Origin: Littorina saxatilis
Lineage: Eukaryota; Mollusca; Gastropoda; Littorinimorpha; Littorinidae
Direction: 5' to 3'
Assembly: GCF_037325665.1 (NCBI RefSeq)
Contig: NC_090261.1
Span: 15,672,944-15,736,943, forward strand
DNA length: 64,000 bases
In this document: positions 46,628-58,563 of the stretch, in pieces
Position numbering within the stretch: the stretch's first letter is position 1
Layout of the letters: each line of letters starts with the position of its first letter
Position numbers and translations under genes: made by a program
Notes under the pieces: model-generated
What the model saw: only the letters and a program-made list of their open reading frames with translations
Told to the model about the DNA's origin: nothing
The model's database searches: none

Positions 46628-48548
46628 AATGAATAAACAAGTCGCGTAAGGCGAAATTACTACATTTAGTCAAGCTACCGAACTCACAGAATGAAACTGA
46701 ACGCACTGCATTTTTTCACCAAGACAAAAATACCTCGCGGCACTTATCCTGTGCAACACGAAGTGAAATTGACAATCCAGAATAGCGTAAGCAGGAAAGC
46801 GCGGTTTTCAGTATTCTTGTTAACTTTCTGAGCTTGTTTTGAATACAACATATCACATCTATATGTTTTTGGAATCAGGAAATGACAAAGAATAAGATGA
46901 AATAATGTTTGGATCGATTCCCTAAATTTTAACCTATTTTCGTTAATTGTGATCACCTTTTAAGAGTAAACATAACATATGTATATATGTTTAGATTCAG
47001 AAATTGATGAAGAATACGATGCAATCAATTTTAAATCTGTTTGCGAAAATTTCAATTTAATGACAACTTTAATGAGCAAACTAATTAATTCTTCTTCTTC
47101 TTCGTTCGTGGGCTGAAACTCCCACGTACACTCGTGTTTTTTGCACGAGTGGAATTTTACGTGTATGACCGTTTTTTACCCCGCCATTTAGGCAGCCATA
47201 CGCCGTTTTCGGAGGAAGCATGCTGGGTATTTTCGTGTTTCTATAACCCACCGAACTCTGACATGGATTACAGGATCTTTTTCGTGCGCACTTGGTCTTG
47301 TGCTTGCGTGTACACACGGGGGTGTTCGGACACCGAGGAGAGTCTGCACACAAAGTTGACTCTGAGAAATAAATCTCTCGCCGAACGTGGGGACGAACTC
47401 ACGCTGACAGCGGCCCACTGGATACAAATCCAGCGCGCTACCGACTGAGCTACGTCCCCGCCCCGAAAACTAATTAATTAATTTTTAAGCCTCAACGCTG
47501 AAATGCAATACGAAAGTCCGGGCTTTGTCGAAGATTACCTGACCAAAATTTCAACCAATTTGGTTGAAAAATGACGGCGTGACAGTGCCGCCTCAAGTTT
47601 CGCTAAATGCCGGATATGACGTCATCGAAGACATCTGTCGAAAAAAAGAAAACGCAGCAAGACCGTATACTCGTAGCATCGTCAGTCCACCGCGCACGGC
47701 AAAGGCAGTGAAATTGACAAGAAGAGCGGGGTAGTACTTGCGCTGAGAAGGATAGCACGCTTTTCTGTACCACTCTTCGTTTTAACTTTCTGAGCGTGTT
47801 TTTAATCCAAACATATCATATCTATATGTTTTTGGAATCAGGAACCGACAAGGAATAAGATGAAAGTGTTTTTAAATTGATTTGGGCAATTTAATTTTGA
47901 TAATAATTTTTATATTTTTAATTTTCAGAGCTTGTTTTTAATCCAAATATAACATATGTATATGTTTTTGGAATCAGAAAATGATGGGGAATAAGATGAA
48001 CGTAAATTTGGATCGTTTTATAAAAAAAATATTTTTTTTACAATTTTCAGATTTTTAATGACCAAAGTCATTAATTAATTTTTAAGCCACCAAGCTGAAA
48101 TGCAATACCAAAGTCCGGGCTTCGTCGAAGATTACTTGACCAAAATTTCAACCAATTTGGTTGAAAAATGAGAGCGTGACAGTGCCGCCTCAACTTTCAC
48201 GAAAAGCCGGATATGACGTCATAAAAGACATTTATCGAAAAAATGAAAAAAATGTCTGGGGATTTCATACCCAGGAACTCTCATGTCAAATTTCATAAAG
48301 ATCGGTCCAGTAGTTTAGTCTGAATCGCTCTACACACACACACACAGACAGACAGACACACATACACCACGACCCTCGTATCGATTTCCCCCTCGATGTT
48401 AAAACATTTAGTCATAACTTGACTAAATGTAAAAATGGTCTGGGGATATCATACCCAGGAACTCTTATGTGAAGTTTCATGAAGATCGGTCCAGTAGTTT
48501 TCTCGGAATTGATCTACACACACACACACCACGACCCTCATCTCGATT
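46628..48548 (+). mobile_element. Family C repeat copies, nested, with a SINE inside
   Basis: The outer copy starts AACAAGTCGCGTAAGGCGAA at 46628. A SINE interrupts it at 47091-47466. From about 47660 a second, 5'-shortened copy follows, ending ACTTGACTAAATGTA at 48431. The outer tail then resumes (GTCTGGGGATATCATACCCA) and runs into an FBXO48 fragment. Confidence 0.75.
47091..47466 (-). mobile_element. tRNA-derived SINE, 13-bp target duplication
   Basis: The minus-strand head GGGGACGTAGCTCAGTCGGT has box A (TAGCTCAGTCGGTAGCGCG) and box B (GAGTTCGTCCCC). A core (AAGCACAAGACCAAGTGC through CATGTCAGAGTTCGGTGGGT) follows, with a GAA-repeat tail. AAACTAATTAATT is duplicated at 47078-47090 and 47467-47479. 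Confidence 0.85.
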
Positions 48549-48683
48549 CCCCCATGGATCAGCACGTCATGCTAACGGTTGAGTTCATGCTCAAATATTT
48601 CACCCGCCAGGCATTCACATCCATTGAACAGAAAACTTTTGCTGGAAGTTCTTTGAAGGTGTGAACGTTGCTGAAGTGTCCGC
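48549..48683 (-). pseudogene. FBXO48: Copy of part of the FBXO48-like last exon and 3' UTR
   Basis: CATGGATCAGCACGTCATGC and about 115 following bases match 42921-43057 with scattered differences. The copy starts exactly where family C sequence stops and ends at GAAGTGTCCG. It carries only the C-terminal codons, so it is non-functional. Confidence 0.85.
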
Positions 48684-49130
48684 ACGTTCCGGAATGCTTG
48701 CCTTTTTAACAATTTGTTGTGTGTTTAATCTCAATGTGTTCTCAAAGCTGGACTTCATTGACAGTGCATATAATATATAAGAAACTAGTACACACAGAAT
48801 TTGCTACACGGTAATTGTCACGGAACGGCGGTTAATTGTTGAGGCAAAACGAAACTGTGACATTCATTAGTACGTCGGCATCGGGTCAGTCTTTGGATTG
48901 GACAGACGTACAAAGTTCTTCTTGATCCGGGCTGTTTAGGTAAAATTATAAATATCTACCCAGACTCAACAATGCCAATGAGTGTTGAGGCAGAGAAATA
49001 AAGCAAAAACTGAGAGGACACACTTGCACAGCCCGTATCAGTTCATTTGCATTAAAATTCAAAGTCCTTTTTCTCAGGTTTTGAAAGTACTGATTTGGTT
49101 TTTTTCGCCGAAAGGAAGAAAGTTCGCCAG

Positions 49131-49209
<79 letters not shown>

Positions 49210-52200
49210 CAGTAGAGAGAGAGACTGAGACGTGACTTCTAGCCTCCATAGTCCGGAATATGTATAAGAATTAAGTTTAAATCAGTACATGATGACTGTA
49301 TCAGTTATGATGAAGAGTGGACTGGCGGGGTCGTCGGACGTCAACCAACTAACCAAGTGTCGGTCGCCATATTAGTGACGCGGGCAGACATTTTTACTTT
49401 TTGAGAACTGACTCTCGGCATGTCGAGTAGAATGTGACTGGTCAGGAGTCTGAGTTTCATACAGACAGCTTCACTGTGGCGCTTCAATGACTCATTATCA
49501 ACGTTACTAATCATGGTTGTGGGGCAGGCTATATATGTGTCCATCAATTCTATATATGGAGCATCCTGTGCCAGTAGACCTACTCAGTGATAGCGGCGGC
49601 GGTCCTGAGGTTCAGTGTTGAAAGTGCACAATACTGAGCCCGAGTAAGATACAGTTATCAAAATAGTAAGGCCCTCTCCAAACAGAAAGTTGCTCAAAAT
49701 TTTCATTTAGATTTGCATGGTTTGCCCATATGGCTTCAACTGCTGATCTTACGATATAAACGGCTTAACGTGACTACTGTGACAGAAAATCGATCGCCTT
49801 CCGTTATGAAAACGTACAAATTTGACATCACGACTTCGCATACTTTGAGGAATTATGCCGAAAAAGAAAGGAAAAACGGACCAACAGACGGACAACTGAG
49901 CGGACAAGAGGACTGACACTGAATACGAATACGAAACTGAGCAACCAAGAGCAACATCTCATCACTCACTGGTCACACAGTGCCCTGAACAAAATGCAAC
50001 GTCGCGACAGTGCAGGCAGTTCTACGGCGGCAGAAAACTGTTATCACTGAATACGAGCAGCACCTGTTTGGAATTCGTTTCTGTTTTCAGAGTTTTTACT
50101 TTATTTTGATGGCTCCGCCGGCAGGGGAGACTATCTTTCAATCAGGGAGAGGGGTGCCAATGAATTACCTGAAGACACACATACACACGACACACATTTC
50201 GAGATTGCACACCATGGATGCGTTTGTTTGATGGTTGGTTAATTGAATCGTTCGTTCGTCAGTTCGTTCGTTTGTTTGTTTGTTTGTTTGTTTACTTCAT
50301 GCCTGAGATGATTTTCCCCTGAGAAGCAGCGCGACTCAACGGGCAGAATTGTCGCAGTTCTCACAATGCCTTAACGCGGCTAAGAGTTTTCAAGTCCATA
50401 GTCGGTCCAATTTATGTTGATCAATCTCTGCGTCGTCGTCGTCGTTGTTGTTGTTGTTGTTGTTGTTCTCGCTGTTAACAAAGGGAACATAAATGAAATC
50501 AATTAAATACATTCAGCAAATTATAGGGCCTACTAAATAAGCGATACGTTTATACAAATAACTCAGTGTTGGTACCGCCCTGATATGGCCCTTCGTGGTC
50601 GGCTGGGCGTTAAGCAAACAAACTAACAAACAGTGTTGGTAGCTGTTTGCTGATGTTACAACCGACAGTGGCAGGGCCCGCATAACAGGCGTAAATATAC
50701 AGTACGTCTCAGTGCCAGTCGGTCTTTCAGTCATGAGTCAGAGTGCAGACATGGACAATTAAGGCCGGATGCCTTTGTTGTCGCACTTTCGACTGAATAG
50801 AGGACAGCGTGAAGATTAGAACGCGTACAAGTCATCATTGTCACACTGAAGCGCAGATTTTGTCAATACACTGGATACTTTGAGAAGAGCGCACTTACAC
50901 ACGACCCTAAACAGTACCAGAGACATACATCTATCTATGTCTCTGACAGTACCGTATGATTAGGACAACATCAGGCTGTGGACGATCATCGGACCGTGCC
51001 GACGTAATCAGTCATTATTTGTGAGGATTCGCTTTTCACTAGTCGCGCTATTCACTTGTATAGAGCTTCACGCTTTGAGCGTGCGTGAATGAACAGCTAG
51101 GACAAACTGGCTGGCTTGTTAGTTGGAGAAACCGTCGACCCCCTGTCACGCTTTTCATGTAACAAAATATATATACCTGGCGAGTACTAGTATTAAACAG
51201 TCAGAAATGTATGGAATGAGCTGACAACGATTTTAGGCCACAGGCTTGTATGCCGCAGGCATGGAAGCAGTTTATTTCGCTATAAAAATCTAAAAATATA
51301 CTAGAATACTGCATTAAGTTCCAGTTCTGACCGTTAAATATTTTAATACTCCAGCTTGACAAGTTTAAAAATAAAAGTAACCTATTTCAAAAGACTGTGT
51401 GCTGTTGGTGCAAATTCAAACTGCTACGCATTTTGTTACAAGTGTATAATCTTGTAATCTGGCCAACTTAGCCTACTACGTGCTCTTAGTCTAGGTAAAC
51501 TGACATGGAAGAAAATAGTAATACAGAAGAAACTGCACAAAGGATGGTAAATCTAGCAGCATGTGTGTGTTTACCAAAGCGGCAGCACTACTGAGCCTCA
51601 CGGTGTGTTGCAAGGCAAATAAAGACGACAGTTACACAGCAGAAAAACAAATACAGTTGTGCAGCAGAAAAAATCCGGAACTGAGAAAGTTATGCAACAA
51701 AAAACAGCATTCTGTGTGGAATCTAATGATGACTGGCTCCAGGGCTGTTTGTGGCATAGAAACCAGGCTATAGGGCCTACATGCATGGTTATCTCATCGC
51801 CGGGTTCACCTCTCATATTCCAAACGCTTATTTCACATAAACATCTGCGAATGTGGCACTTGTTTTCTTGTAGCCATGTCAGTTGCCTTCTAGTGGTTGA
51901 CGAGACAAGTGCATAACGCCAATGGGCGCTAAGGCACTCCGAATCATGAAGACTGAGCCTTTCCGTGGCTTGCCTCCTGTTGCATACATGTAAACTGTTC
52001 GGCCGGAGCTTGACCGGCTTTAGACCGTGTTCTACGCTGAATCTTAGTCACTACATTTTGTCTTTACGACAAAGAATTATCATACCAAGATTTGGTCGAA
52101 AGAGCTTCAGTAAATTTTGAAATTAAATGTACAGTTTCTTCATACAACTGACTGGTTTAAATTCAAATACTTGTGGTGACCCTCACCTTCAAGAAAAGAA

Positions 52201-52370
52201 ACAGAAGTTCATTACTCGAAACTTTGACGCTGATAAACTACTCGGAACTTGATTTTTTTTTAAATCATCAGAGCGGTGTTATCCCCTCGTAGCATTGCTT
52301 TTGTTTTAATAAGCTACGTGAAGTTGACTCTTCTCTGACATAAGTCCAAAAGATATTTAGCAGGAATGTT
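48684..52370. other. Intergenic region, no gene recognised
   Basis: Contains (GA)n at 49135-49207, (GTTT)n at about 50266-50292 and (GTT)n at about 50443-50467. Open frames are short and unlike known families. Confidence 0.5.
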
Positions 52371-52382
52371 GGATTTATTTCT

Positions 52383-52753
52383 GGCGGGCGCAGTGGCGTG
52401 GTGGTAAGACGTCGGCCTCCTGGAGGTCGTGAGTTCGAATCCCGGTCGCTGCCGCCTGGTGGGTTAAGAGTGGGGATTTTTTCGATCTCCCAGGTCAACT
52501 TATGTGCAGAACTGCTAGTGACTTAACCCCTTTCGTGTGTACACACAAGCACAAGACCAAGTGCACACGGAAAAGATCCTGTAATCCATGTCGGAGTTCG
52601 GTGGGTTATGGAAACACGAAATTACCCAGCATGCCTACCCAACGAAAGCGGAGTGAAGCTGACTATGCTCTCAGAGTATAGTTTGGAGAACCCAAATGGG
52701 CAAACGAGCTCACACGTCACCAGAATTTCTGGAACGCTGAAGAAGAAGACGAA
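52383..52753 (+). mobile_element. tRNA-derived SINE, 12-bp target duplication
   Basis: The head GGCGCAGTGGCGTGGTGGTA has box A (TGGCGTGGTGGTAAGACG) and box B (GAGTTCGAATCCCGG). The same core as the 47091 SINE follows, and the tail is GAAGAAGAAGACGAA. GGATTTATTTCT is duplicated at 52371-52382 and 52754-52765. Confidence 0.88.
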
Positions 52754-52871
52754 GGATTTATTTCTCGAAATAGCCATAAAATAGTGATACAAAGTTTGGG
52801 CAATTTTGTGATGGTTTTCAGAAGGTTAAGCCAGTCCTTGGCGTCAACTTTCCCCCGCCGCAACAAAACAA

Positions 52872-54100
52872 AACAAGTCGCGTAAGGTGAAAATACAACA
52901 TTTAGTCAAGCTCAGTCGAACTCACAGAATGAAACTGAACGCACTGCATTTTTTCCGCAAGACCGTATACTCGTAGCATCATCTGTCCACCGCTTATTCT
53001 GAGCGTGTTTTTAATCCAAACATATCATATCTATATGTTTTTGGAATCAGGAACCGACAGGGAATAAGATGAAATTGTTTTTAAATCGATTTCGGAAATT
53101 TAATTTTAATCATAATTTTTATATTTTTAATTTTCAAAGCTTGTTTTTAATCCGAATATAACATATTTATATGTTTTTGGAATTAGCAAATAATGACAAA
53201 TAAGATGAAATTTATAAAAAAAAAATTTTAATTACAATTTTCAGATATTTAATGACAAAATTATCAATTAATATTTAAGCCTCCATGCTGAAATGCAATA
53301 CCAAAGTCCGGCCTTCATCGAAGATTGCTTGGCCAAAATTTCAATCAATTTTATTTAAAAAAACAAGTCGCGTAAGGCGAAATTACTACATTTAGTCAAG
53401 CTGTGGAACTCACAGAATGAAACTGAACGTAGTCCGCCGCTAGTGCAAAAGGCAGTGAAAGTGACGAGCCTGTTTGGCGCGGTAGCGGTTGCGCTGTGCT
53501 TCATAGCACGCTTTACTGTACCTCTCTTCGTTTTAACTTTCTGAGTGTGTTTTTAATCCAAACATATCATATCTATATGTTTTTGGAATCAGAAACCGAC
53601 AAGGAATAAGATGAAATTGTTTTTAAATCGATTTCGGAAATTTAATTTTGATAATAATTTTTATATTTTTAATTTTCAGAGCTTGTTTTTAATCCAAATA
53701 TAACATATTTATATGTTTTTGGAATCAGAACATGATAAAGAATAAAATAAAAGTAATTTTGGATCATTTTATAAAAAAAATTTAATTACAATTTTCAGAT
53801 TTTTAATGACCAAAGTCATTAATTAATTTTTAAGCCTCCATGCTGAAATGCAATACCGAAGTCCGGCCTTCGTCGAAGATTGCTTGGCCAAAATTTCAAT
53901 CAATTTGATTGAAAAATGAAGGTGTGACAGTGCCGCCTCAACTTTTACAAAAAGCCGGATATGACGTCATAAAAGACATTTATCGAAATAAAAAAGTCTG
54001 GGGATATCATACCCAGGAACTCTCATGTAAAATTTCATAAAGATCGGTCCAGTAGTTTACTCTGAATCGCTCTACACACACACACACGCACAGACAGACA

Positions 54101-54174
<74 letters not shown>

Positions 54175-54394
54175 ACGACCCTCGTCTCGATTCCCCCTCT
54201 ATGTTAAAACATTTAGTCAAAACTTGACTAAATGTAATGAGGGTGTGACAGTGCCGCCTCAACTTTTACAAAAAGCCGGATATGACGTCATCAAAGACAT
54301 TTATCCAAAAAATGAAGAAAAATTGTGGGGATATCATGCCCAGGAACTCTCGTGTAAAATTTCATAAAGATCGGTCCAGTAGTTAGTCTGAATC

Positions 54395-54430
<36 letters not shown>

Positions 54431-54511
54431 CACAATACACACATACACCACGACTCTCGTTTCGATTCCCCCTCTATGTTAAAACATTTAGTCAAAACTT
54501 GACTCAATGTA
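52872..54511 (+). mobile_element. Family C outer copy hosting a second copy
   Basis: Outer sequence is 52872-53361 and 54237-54511. It rejoins at the ATTGAAAAATGAGGGTGTGA consensus. It ends AAAACATTTAGTCAAAACTT and a diverged palindrome. Confidence 0.75.
53362..54236 (+). mobile_element. Family C inner copy, near complete
   Basis: From AACAAGTCGCGTAAGGCGAA to ACTTGACTAAATGTA, with a CA microsatellite (54075-54172) near the 3' end and TATGACGTCATAAAAG inside. Confidence 0.8.
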
Positions 54512-54913
54512 AAAAGTTCTGCGGCCATTCTGCCAAAATGACGGCATATTTTTCGGTGACTGAAATGTTTCGGCGGCAGTTTTGCCGACTGACAACCCTG
54601 TTTATCCACATTTACTGAGACACAACTTGTGACCTCGCAGAACATGCATCTGTTGCAGTAGATATTTTGACGATGGACCGAGGGCGTGAATGTCATCATG
54701 TTTATAGTTCACTCAGGCGAGCGAAAATGCGTTTCATGCTTCATACTTCCGAATATTTTCACTGTAACATCCGAGTGCCCCGCGATAATTCTCCATGTGA
54801 AACGAAGCACGAAGTGTCACATTTTAGCTCAGTTACCGGACAGTGGTCTGGACTGACCAGCCACGTAGGACCATGATGGTCAAACTTCCCGTTGGGTTCG
54901 AATCAGCAGATGA
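54253..54913 (+). repeat. Left arm of ~650-bp inverted duplication
   Basis: Matches 60354-61006 in reverse with few differences. It includes the family C 3' end plus about 400 bp of other sequence (CGGCGGCAGTTTTGCCGACT through GGTTCGAATCAGCAGATGA). Confidence 0.85.
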
Positions 54914-55115
54914 AGTCCCAATGGCACAGGCACATTGCTGACCAATGGTGTGTCCGTTTTAAATTCTTTCTTTCTTTATTTGGTGTTTAACGTCGTTTTC
55001 AACCACGAAGGTTATATCGCGACGGGTCCGTTTTAAATCATTAAAACAAAACTGAAAAGACCAACCAACCAACAAGAACAAGAACAGCAACCACAACAAC
55101 AACAAAACACAACAC

Positions 55116-55885
55116 AACAAGTCGCGTAAGGCAAAAATACAACATTTAGTCAAGCTCTGTCGAACTCACAGAATGAAACTGAACGCATTGCATTTTTTCC
55201 GCAAGACCGTACTATCGTAGCATCGTCTGTCCACCGCTCGTGGCAAAGGCAGTGAAATTAGCAATCCAGAAAAGCGCGGTAGCGGTTGCGCTGAGGAGGA
55301 TAGCACGTACGCTTTTCTATATCTCTATTCTTTTTAACTCTCTGAACGTGTTTTTAATCCAAACATATCATATCTATATGTTTTTGGAATCAGGAACCGA
55401 CAAGGAATAAGATGAAATCGATTTCGGAAATTTAATTTTAATCATAATTTTTATATTTTTAATTTTCAGAGCTTGTTTTTAATCCGAATATAACATATTT
55501 ATATGTTTTTTGAATCAGAAAATAATGAAGAATACAATAAACGTAATTTTGAATCGTTTTATAAAAAAATAATTTTAATTACAATTTTCAGATTTTTAAT
55601 GACCAAAGTCATTAATCAATTGTTAAGCCTCCAAGCTGAAATGCAATACCAAAGTCCGGCCTTCGTCGAAGATTGCTTGGCCAAAATTTCAATCAATTTG
55701 ATGGAAAAATGAGGGTGTGACAGTGCCGCCTCAACTTTTACAAAATGCCGGATATGACGTCATCAAAGACATTTATAAAAAAAAATGAAAAAATATCTGG
55801 GGATATCATACCCAGGAACTCTCATGAAAAATGTCATAAAGATCGGTCCAGTAGTTTACTCTGAATCGCTCTACACACACACACA

Positions 55886-55935
<50 letters not shown>

Positions 55936-55949
55936 TACAAACACACTTG

Positions 55950-55981
<32 letters not shown>

Positions 55982-56070
55982 ACACACACATACGTACCGG
56001 TACACACACTCATACACACCGTGGACACACAGTGACATGCACACACACACACACACACTGACACAAACTG

Positions 56071-56113
<43 letters not shown>
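55116..56113 (+). mobile_element. Family C copy ending in a ~240-bp CA array
   Basis: Typical 5' end and body. The CA-rich tract at 55873-56113 replaces the usual 3' palindrome. Confidence 0.75.
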
Positions 56114-56114
<1 letters not shown>

Positions 56115-56215
56115 TAACCGGGCCGACTAAAACGGCTCAGCCGGCACATGTCCCAGCACAGTTTTACATATATGGTAGACTGAAAGAGAAGCTGAATTTA
56201 TCTACCGGTAATTAA

Positions 56216-56482
56216 AGAAGTCGCGTAAGGCGAAACTACCACATTTAGTCAGTCAAGCTCAGTCGAACTCACAGAATGAAACTGAACGCATTGCATTTTT
56301 TCCGCAAGGCCGTACACACGGCTCGTGGCAAAGGCAGTGAAATTAACAATCCAGAAAAGCGCGGTAGCGGTTGCGCTGAGGAGGATAGCACGCTTTTCTC
56401 TATCTCTATTCTTTTTACATTTAGTGAAGTTTTGACTAAATGTTTTAACATCAGTAGAGGGGGGAATCGAGACGAGGGTCGT

Positions 56483-56540
<58 letters not shown>

Positions 56541-56800
56541 GTGTGTGTGTAGGCTGTCTGTCTGTGCGTGTGTGTGTGTAGAGCGATTCAGAGTAAACCG
56601 TACTGGACCGATCTTTATGAAATTTTACATGAGAGTTCCTGGGTATGATATCCCCAGATGTGTTTTCCATTTTTTCGATAAATGTCTTTTAATTTTATGA
56701 CGTCATATCCGGCTTTTTGTAAAATTTGAGGCGGCACTGTCACACCCTCAATTTTCAATCAAATTGATTGAAATTTTGGCCAAGCAATCGGCTTCGACGA
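56216..56800. mobile_element. Chimeric family C copy, head and inverted 3' half
   Basis: 56216-56415 is the forward 5' part. From 56416 the sequence is the reverse complement of the 3' part (ACATTTAGTGAAGTTTTGAC..., GT microsatellite at 56481-56537) up to about 56800. Confidence 0.7.
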
Positions 56801-58376
56801 AGAGTCTGCACGCGGCCGATATCAGTACCCAAAGCTATATGCTGTATATCCGACTACGTTTACATGCTTGGCAAAGGCATTAAACTGGGGACCGTAACAA
56901 ACTTAATTTCTAGTCAGAACTGAGTCAAAAGTGGTTGTCTGCGGTTTACTTCACACCCGGGCTTTGCCGACGGCCGCCGGTGTGACGTTTTCATCTTTCG
57001 CCGTGTTGATATTTCGCTTCTCGGCCTCGCTGATCTAGTATAAACTCTACACTGAACAAAAAAACACCATTCGATAGTACTGATCAATGAGCGACCTTGT
57101 GTAGCTTACATTCATGGGGCCAAATTTGTCCAACCAATTTGTTTTTATTTAACTTAGAAATTTGATTCATCCTAAAATGTTTTCCTTCTTACTCAAGGGA
57201 CGTAACCACTCAGTACACGTTTTCGAAGAATTCGATTTTGGGGGTGAAATCTATTAAATTTTACCACCAATTTTCTTCACCTGCAAGAAACTGACATGCT
57301 TTTCGTCCATAAATAATTTCACTTCTTAATTTTACCAGGAAACAACATTTCAGTCTTGAGTATATGTCGGAAATATGTACACAGGCGAAAGATGAAATCG
57401 TGACAGGTTCACGGCCCGGTTTGGGACTGAACATCTATGCAAGGATATCTATGGACTGAATAAGGCACTCATCGGCCAGTATAAAACTATCAATGAATTT
57501 ATGTCCGGTAAGCTTACATGTAAAATAGCGAATGTTCAGTAAGAACTGGATTAAAAACTAATTGTCCGTTAAAACTAATGGTGTTAGGTGATGGAGACGA
57601 GCCAAACACCACTAGCACTGTTTATCTCTGTTTCACTTTCAAGCACAGGAAAGGAGGAGACCGCACAGGGGTAGCGCTATCTCAACTTCGTGAGTCATCT
57701 TCAAGTTCATTCACCAAGCTGACTTAGATAGTGGTGCGCATAGTTGAAAACGGGGCTGATGCGTCATAATGAATATATGTGCATATGAGTTTTAAAGGAT
57801 TTGTGGTTTGAACTGTTGTTTAAAAAGCCATGTCAGATCCACCTGAGCCAGCAGCATCCTGCAAGACAAACAAAAATTCCGTTCTGAACAGCCAATATAT
57901 ATATTTTAATGTAGGGGTGACGTCATTGGCTGCGTAGCTGAATTCCCATAATTCCAGAGCGCTTGAGCCGCCATGTTTCGGCCCGAAGCTATATGTCGGA
58001 AACTAGTATTAGTAAACTACTGACACTGCTGCAGATACTCACAACCTTTGCATCATCTTCGAACCTAAACTACAAAAATGCGCATCAATAGGGCAAAAGA
58101 CGGATAGCAATTTCATGGGGGATTTTATGCTTCCGAGCTCCAGGATCGCTGGAAATGCAGTTTGATATTAGAGAGGAAGTGATAAATCCAGTTTCTTCCG
58201 AAGGTGTAATTCTTCTTCGAAGGATGCGTTCGTTGATGTCAGTGGTGGAATCTACAGATTGTCCATCATTTCACTCAGGATCATCGAAGTGTTGGACGTA
58301 ATTGTTCAATAGACTGTGGATATACCATGAACTTCTTGACTTCAGTTGAAGTACAATAAAGTCGATCTCCTCTGGA
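56801..58376 (+). other. Upstream region of the MRCK-type kinase
   Basis: No repeat family is obvious. It holds the presumed promoter and 5' UTR. The stretch 57013-57046 faintly resembles the U2 snRNA 5' end but is too short and divergent to call. Confidence 0.35.
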
Positions 58377-58563
58377 ATGGCCATGTCGTCGGCGGAGGAG
58401 AGGCTTAGGAAATTAGAACAGCTGTACTTGAATGGAGTTTCCAAAAGTAATGGGTTGAGTTTGAGTGTTGAGACGCTCTTGGATGTTTTTCTTGTTCTCT
58501 ACGATGAGTGCAGCAGCTCAACACTGAGGCGAGAGAAGAACATCTCCGAATTTGTAGATTTTG
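58377..58563 (+). CDS. MRCK: MRCK coding exon 1
   Basis: Residues 1-62, ending FVDF with one base of the next codon; GTAAGC donor. [20 protein letters not shown] matches MRCK alpha SVETLLDILICLYDEC. Confidence 0.92.

Noticed and set aside
52383-52455. tRNA gene
   Set aside because: Box A and B are present, but the sequence continues into a SINE core with target duplications and the acceptor stem does not pair well. The same holds for the head at 47390-47466.
57013-57046. U2 snRNA gene
   Set aside because: Only CGCTTCTCGGCCT and loose downstream similarity; no Sm site or further U2 sequence.
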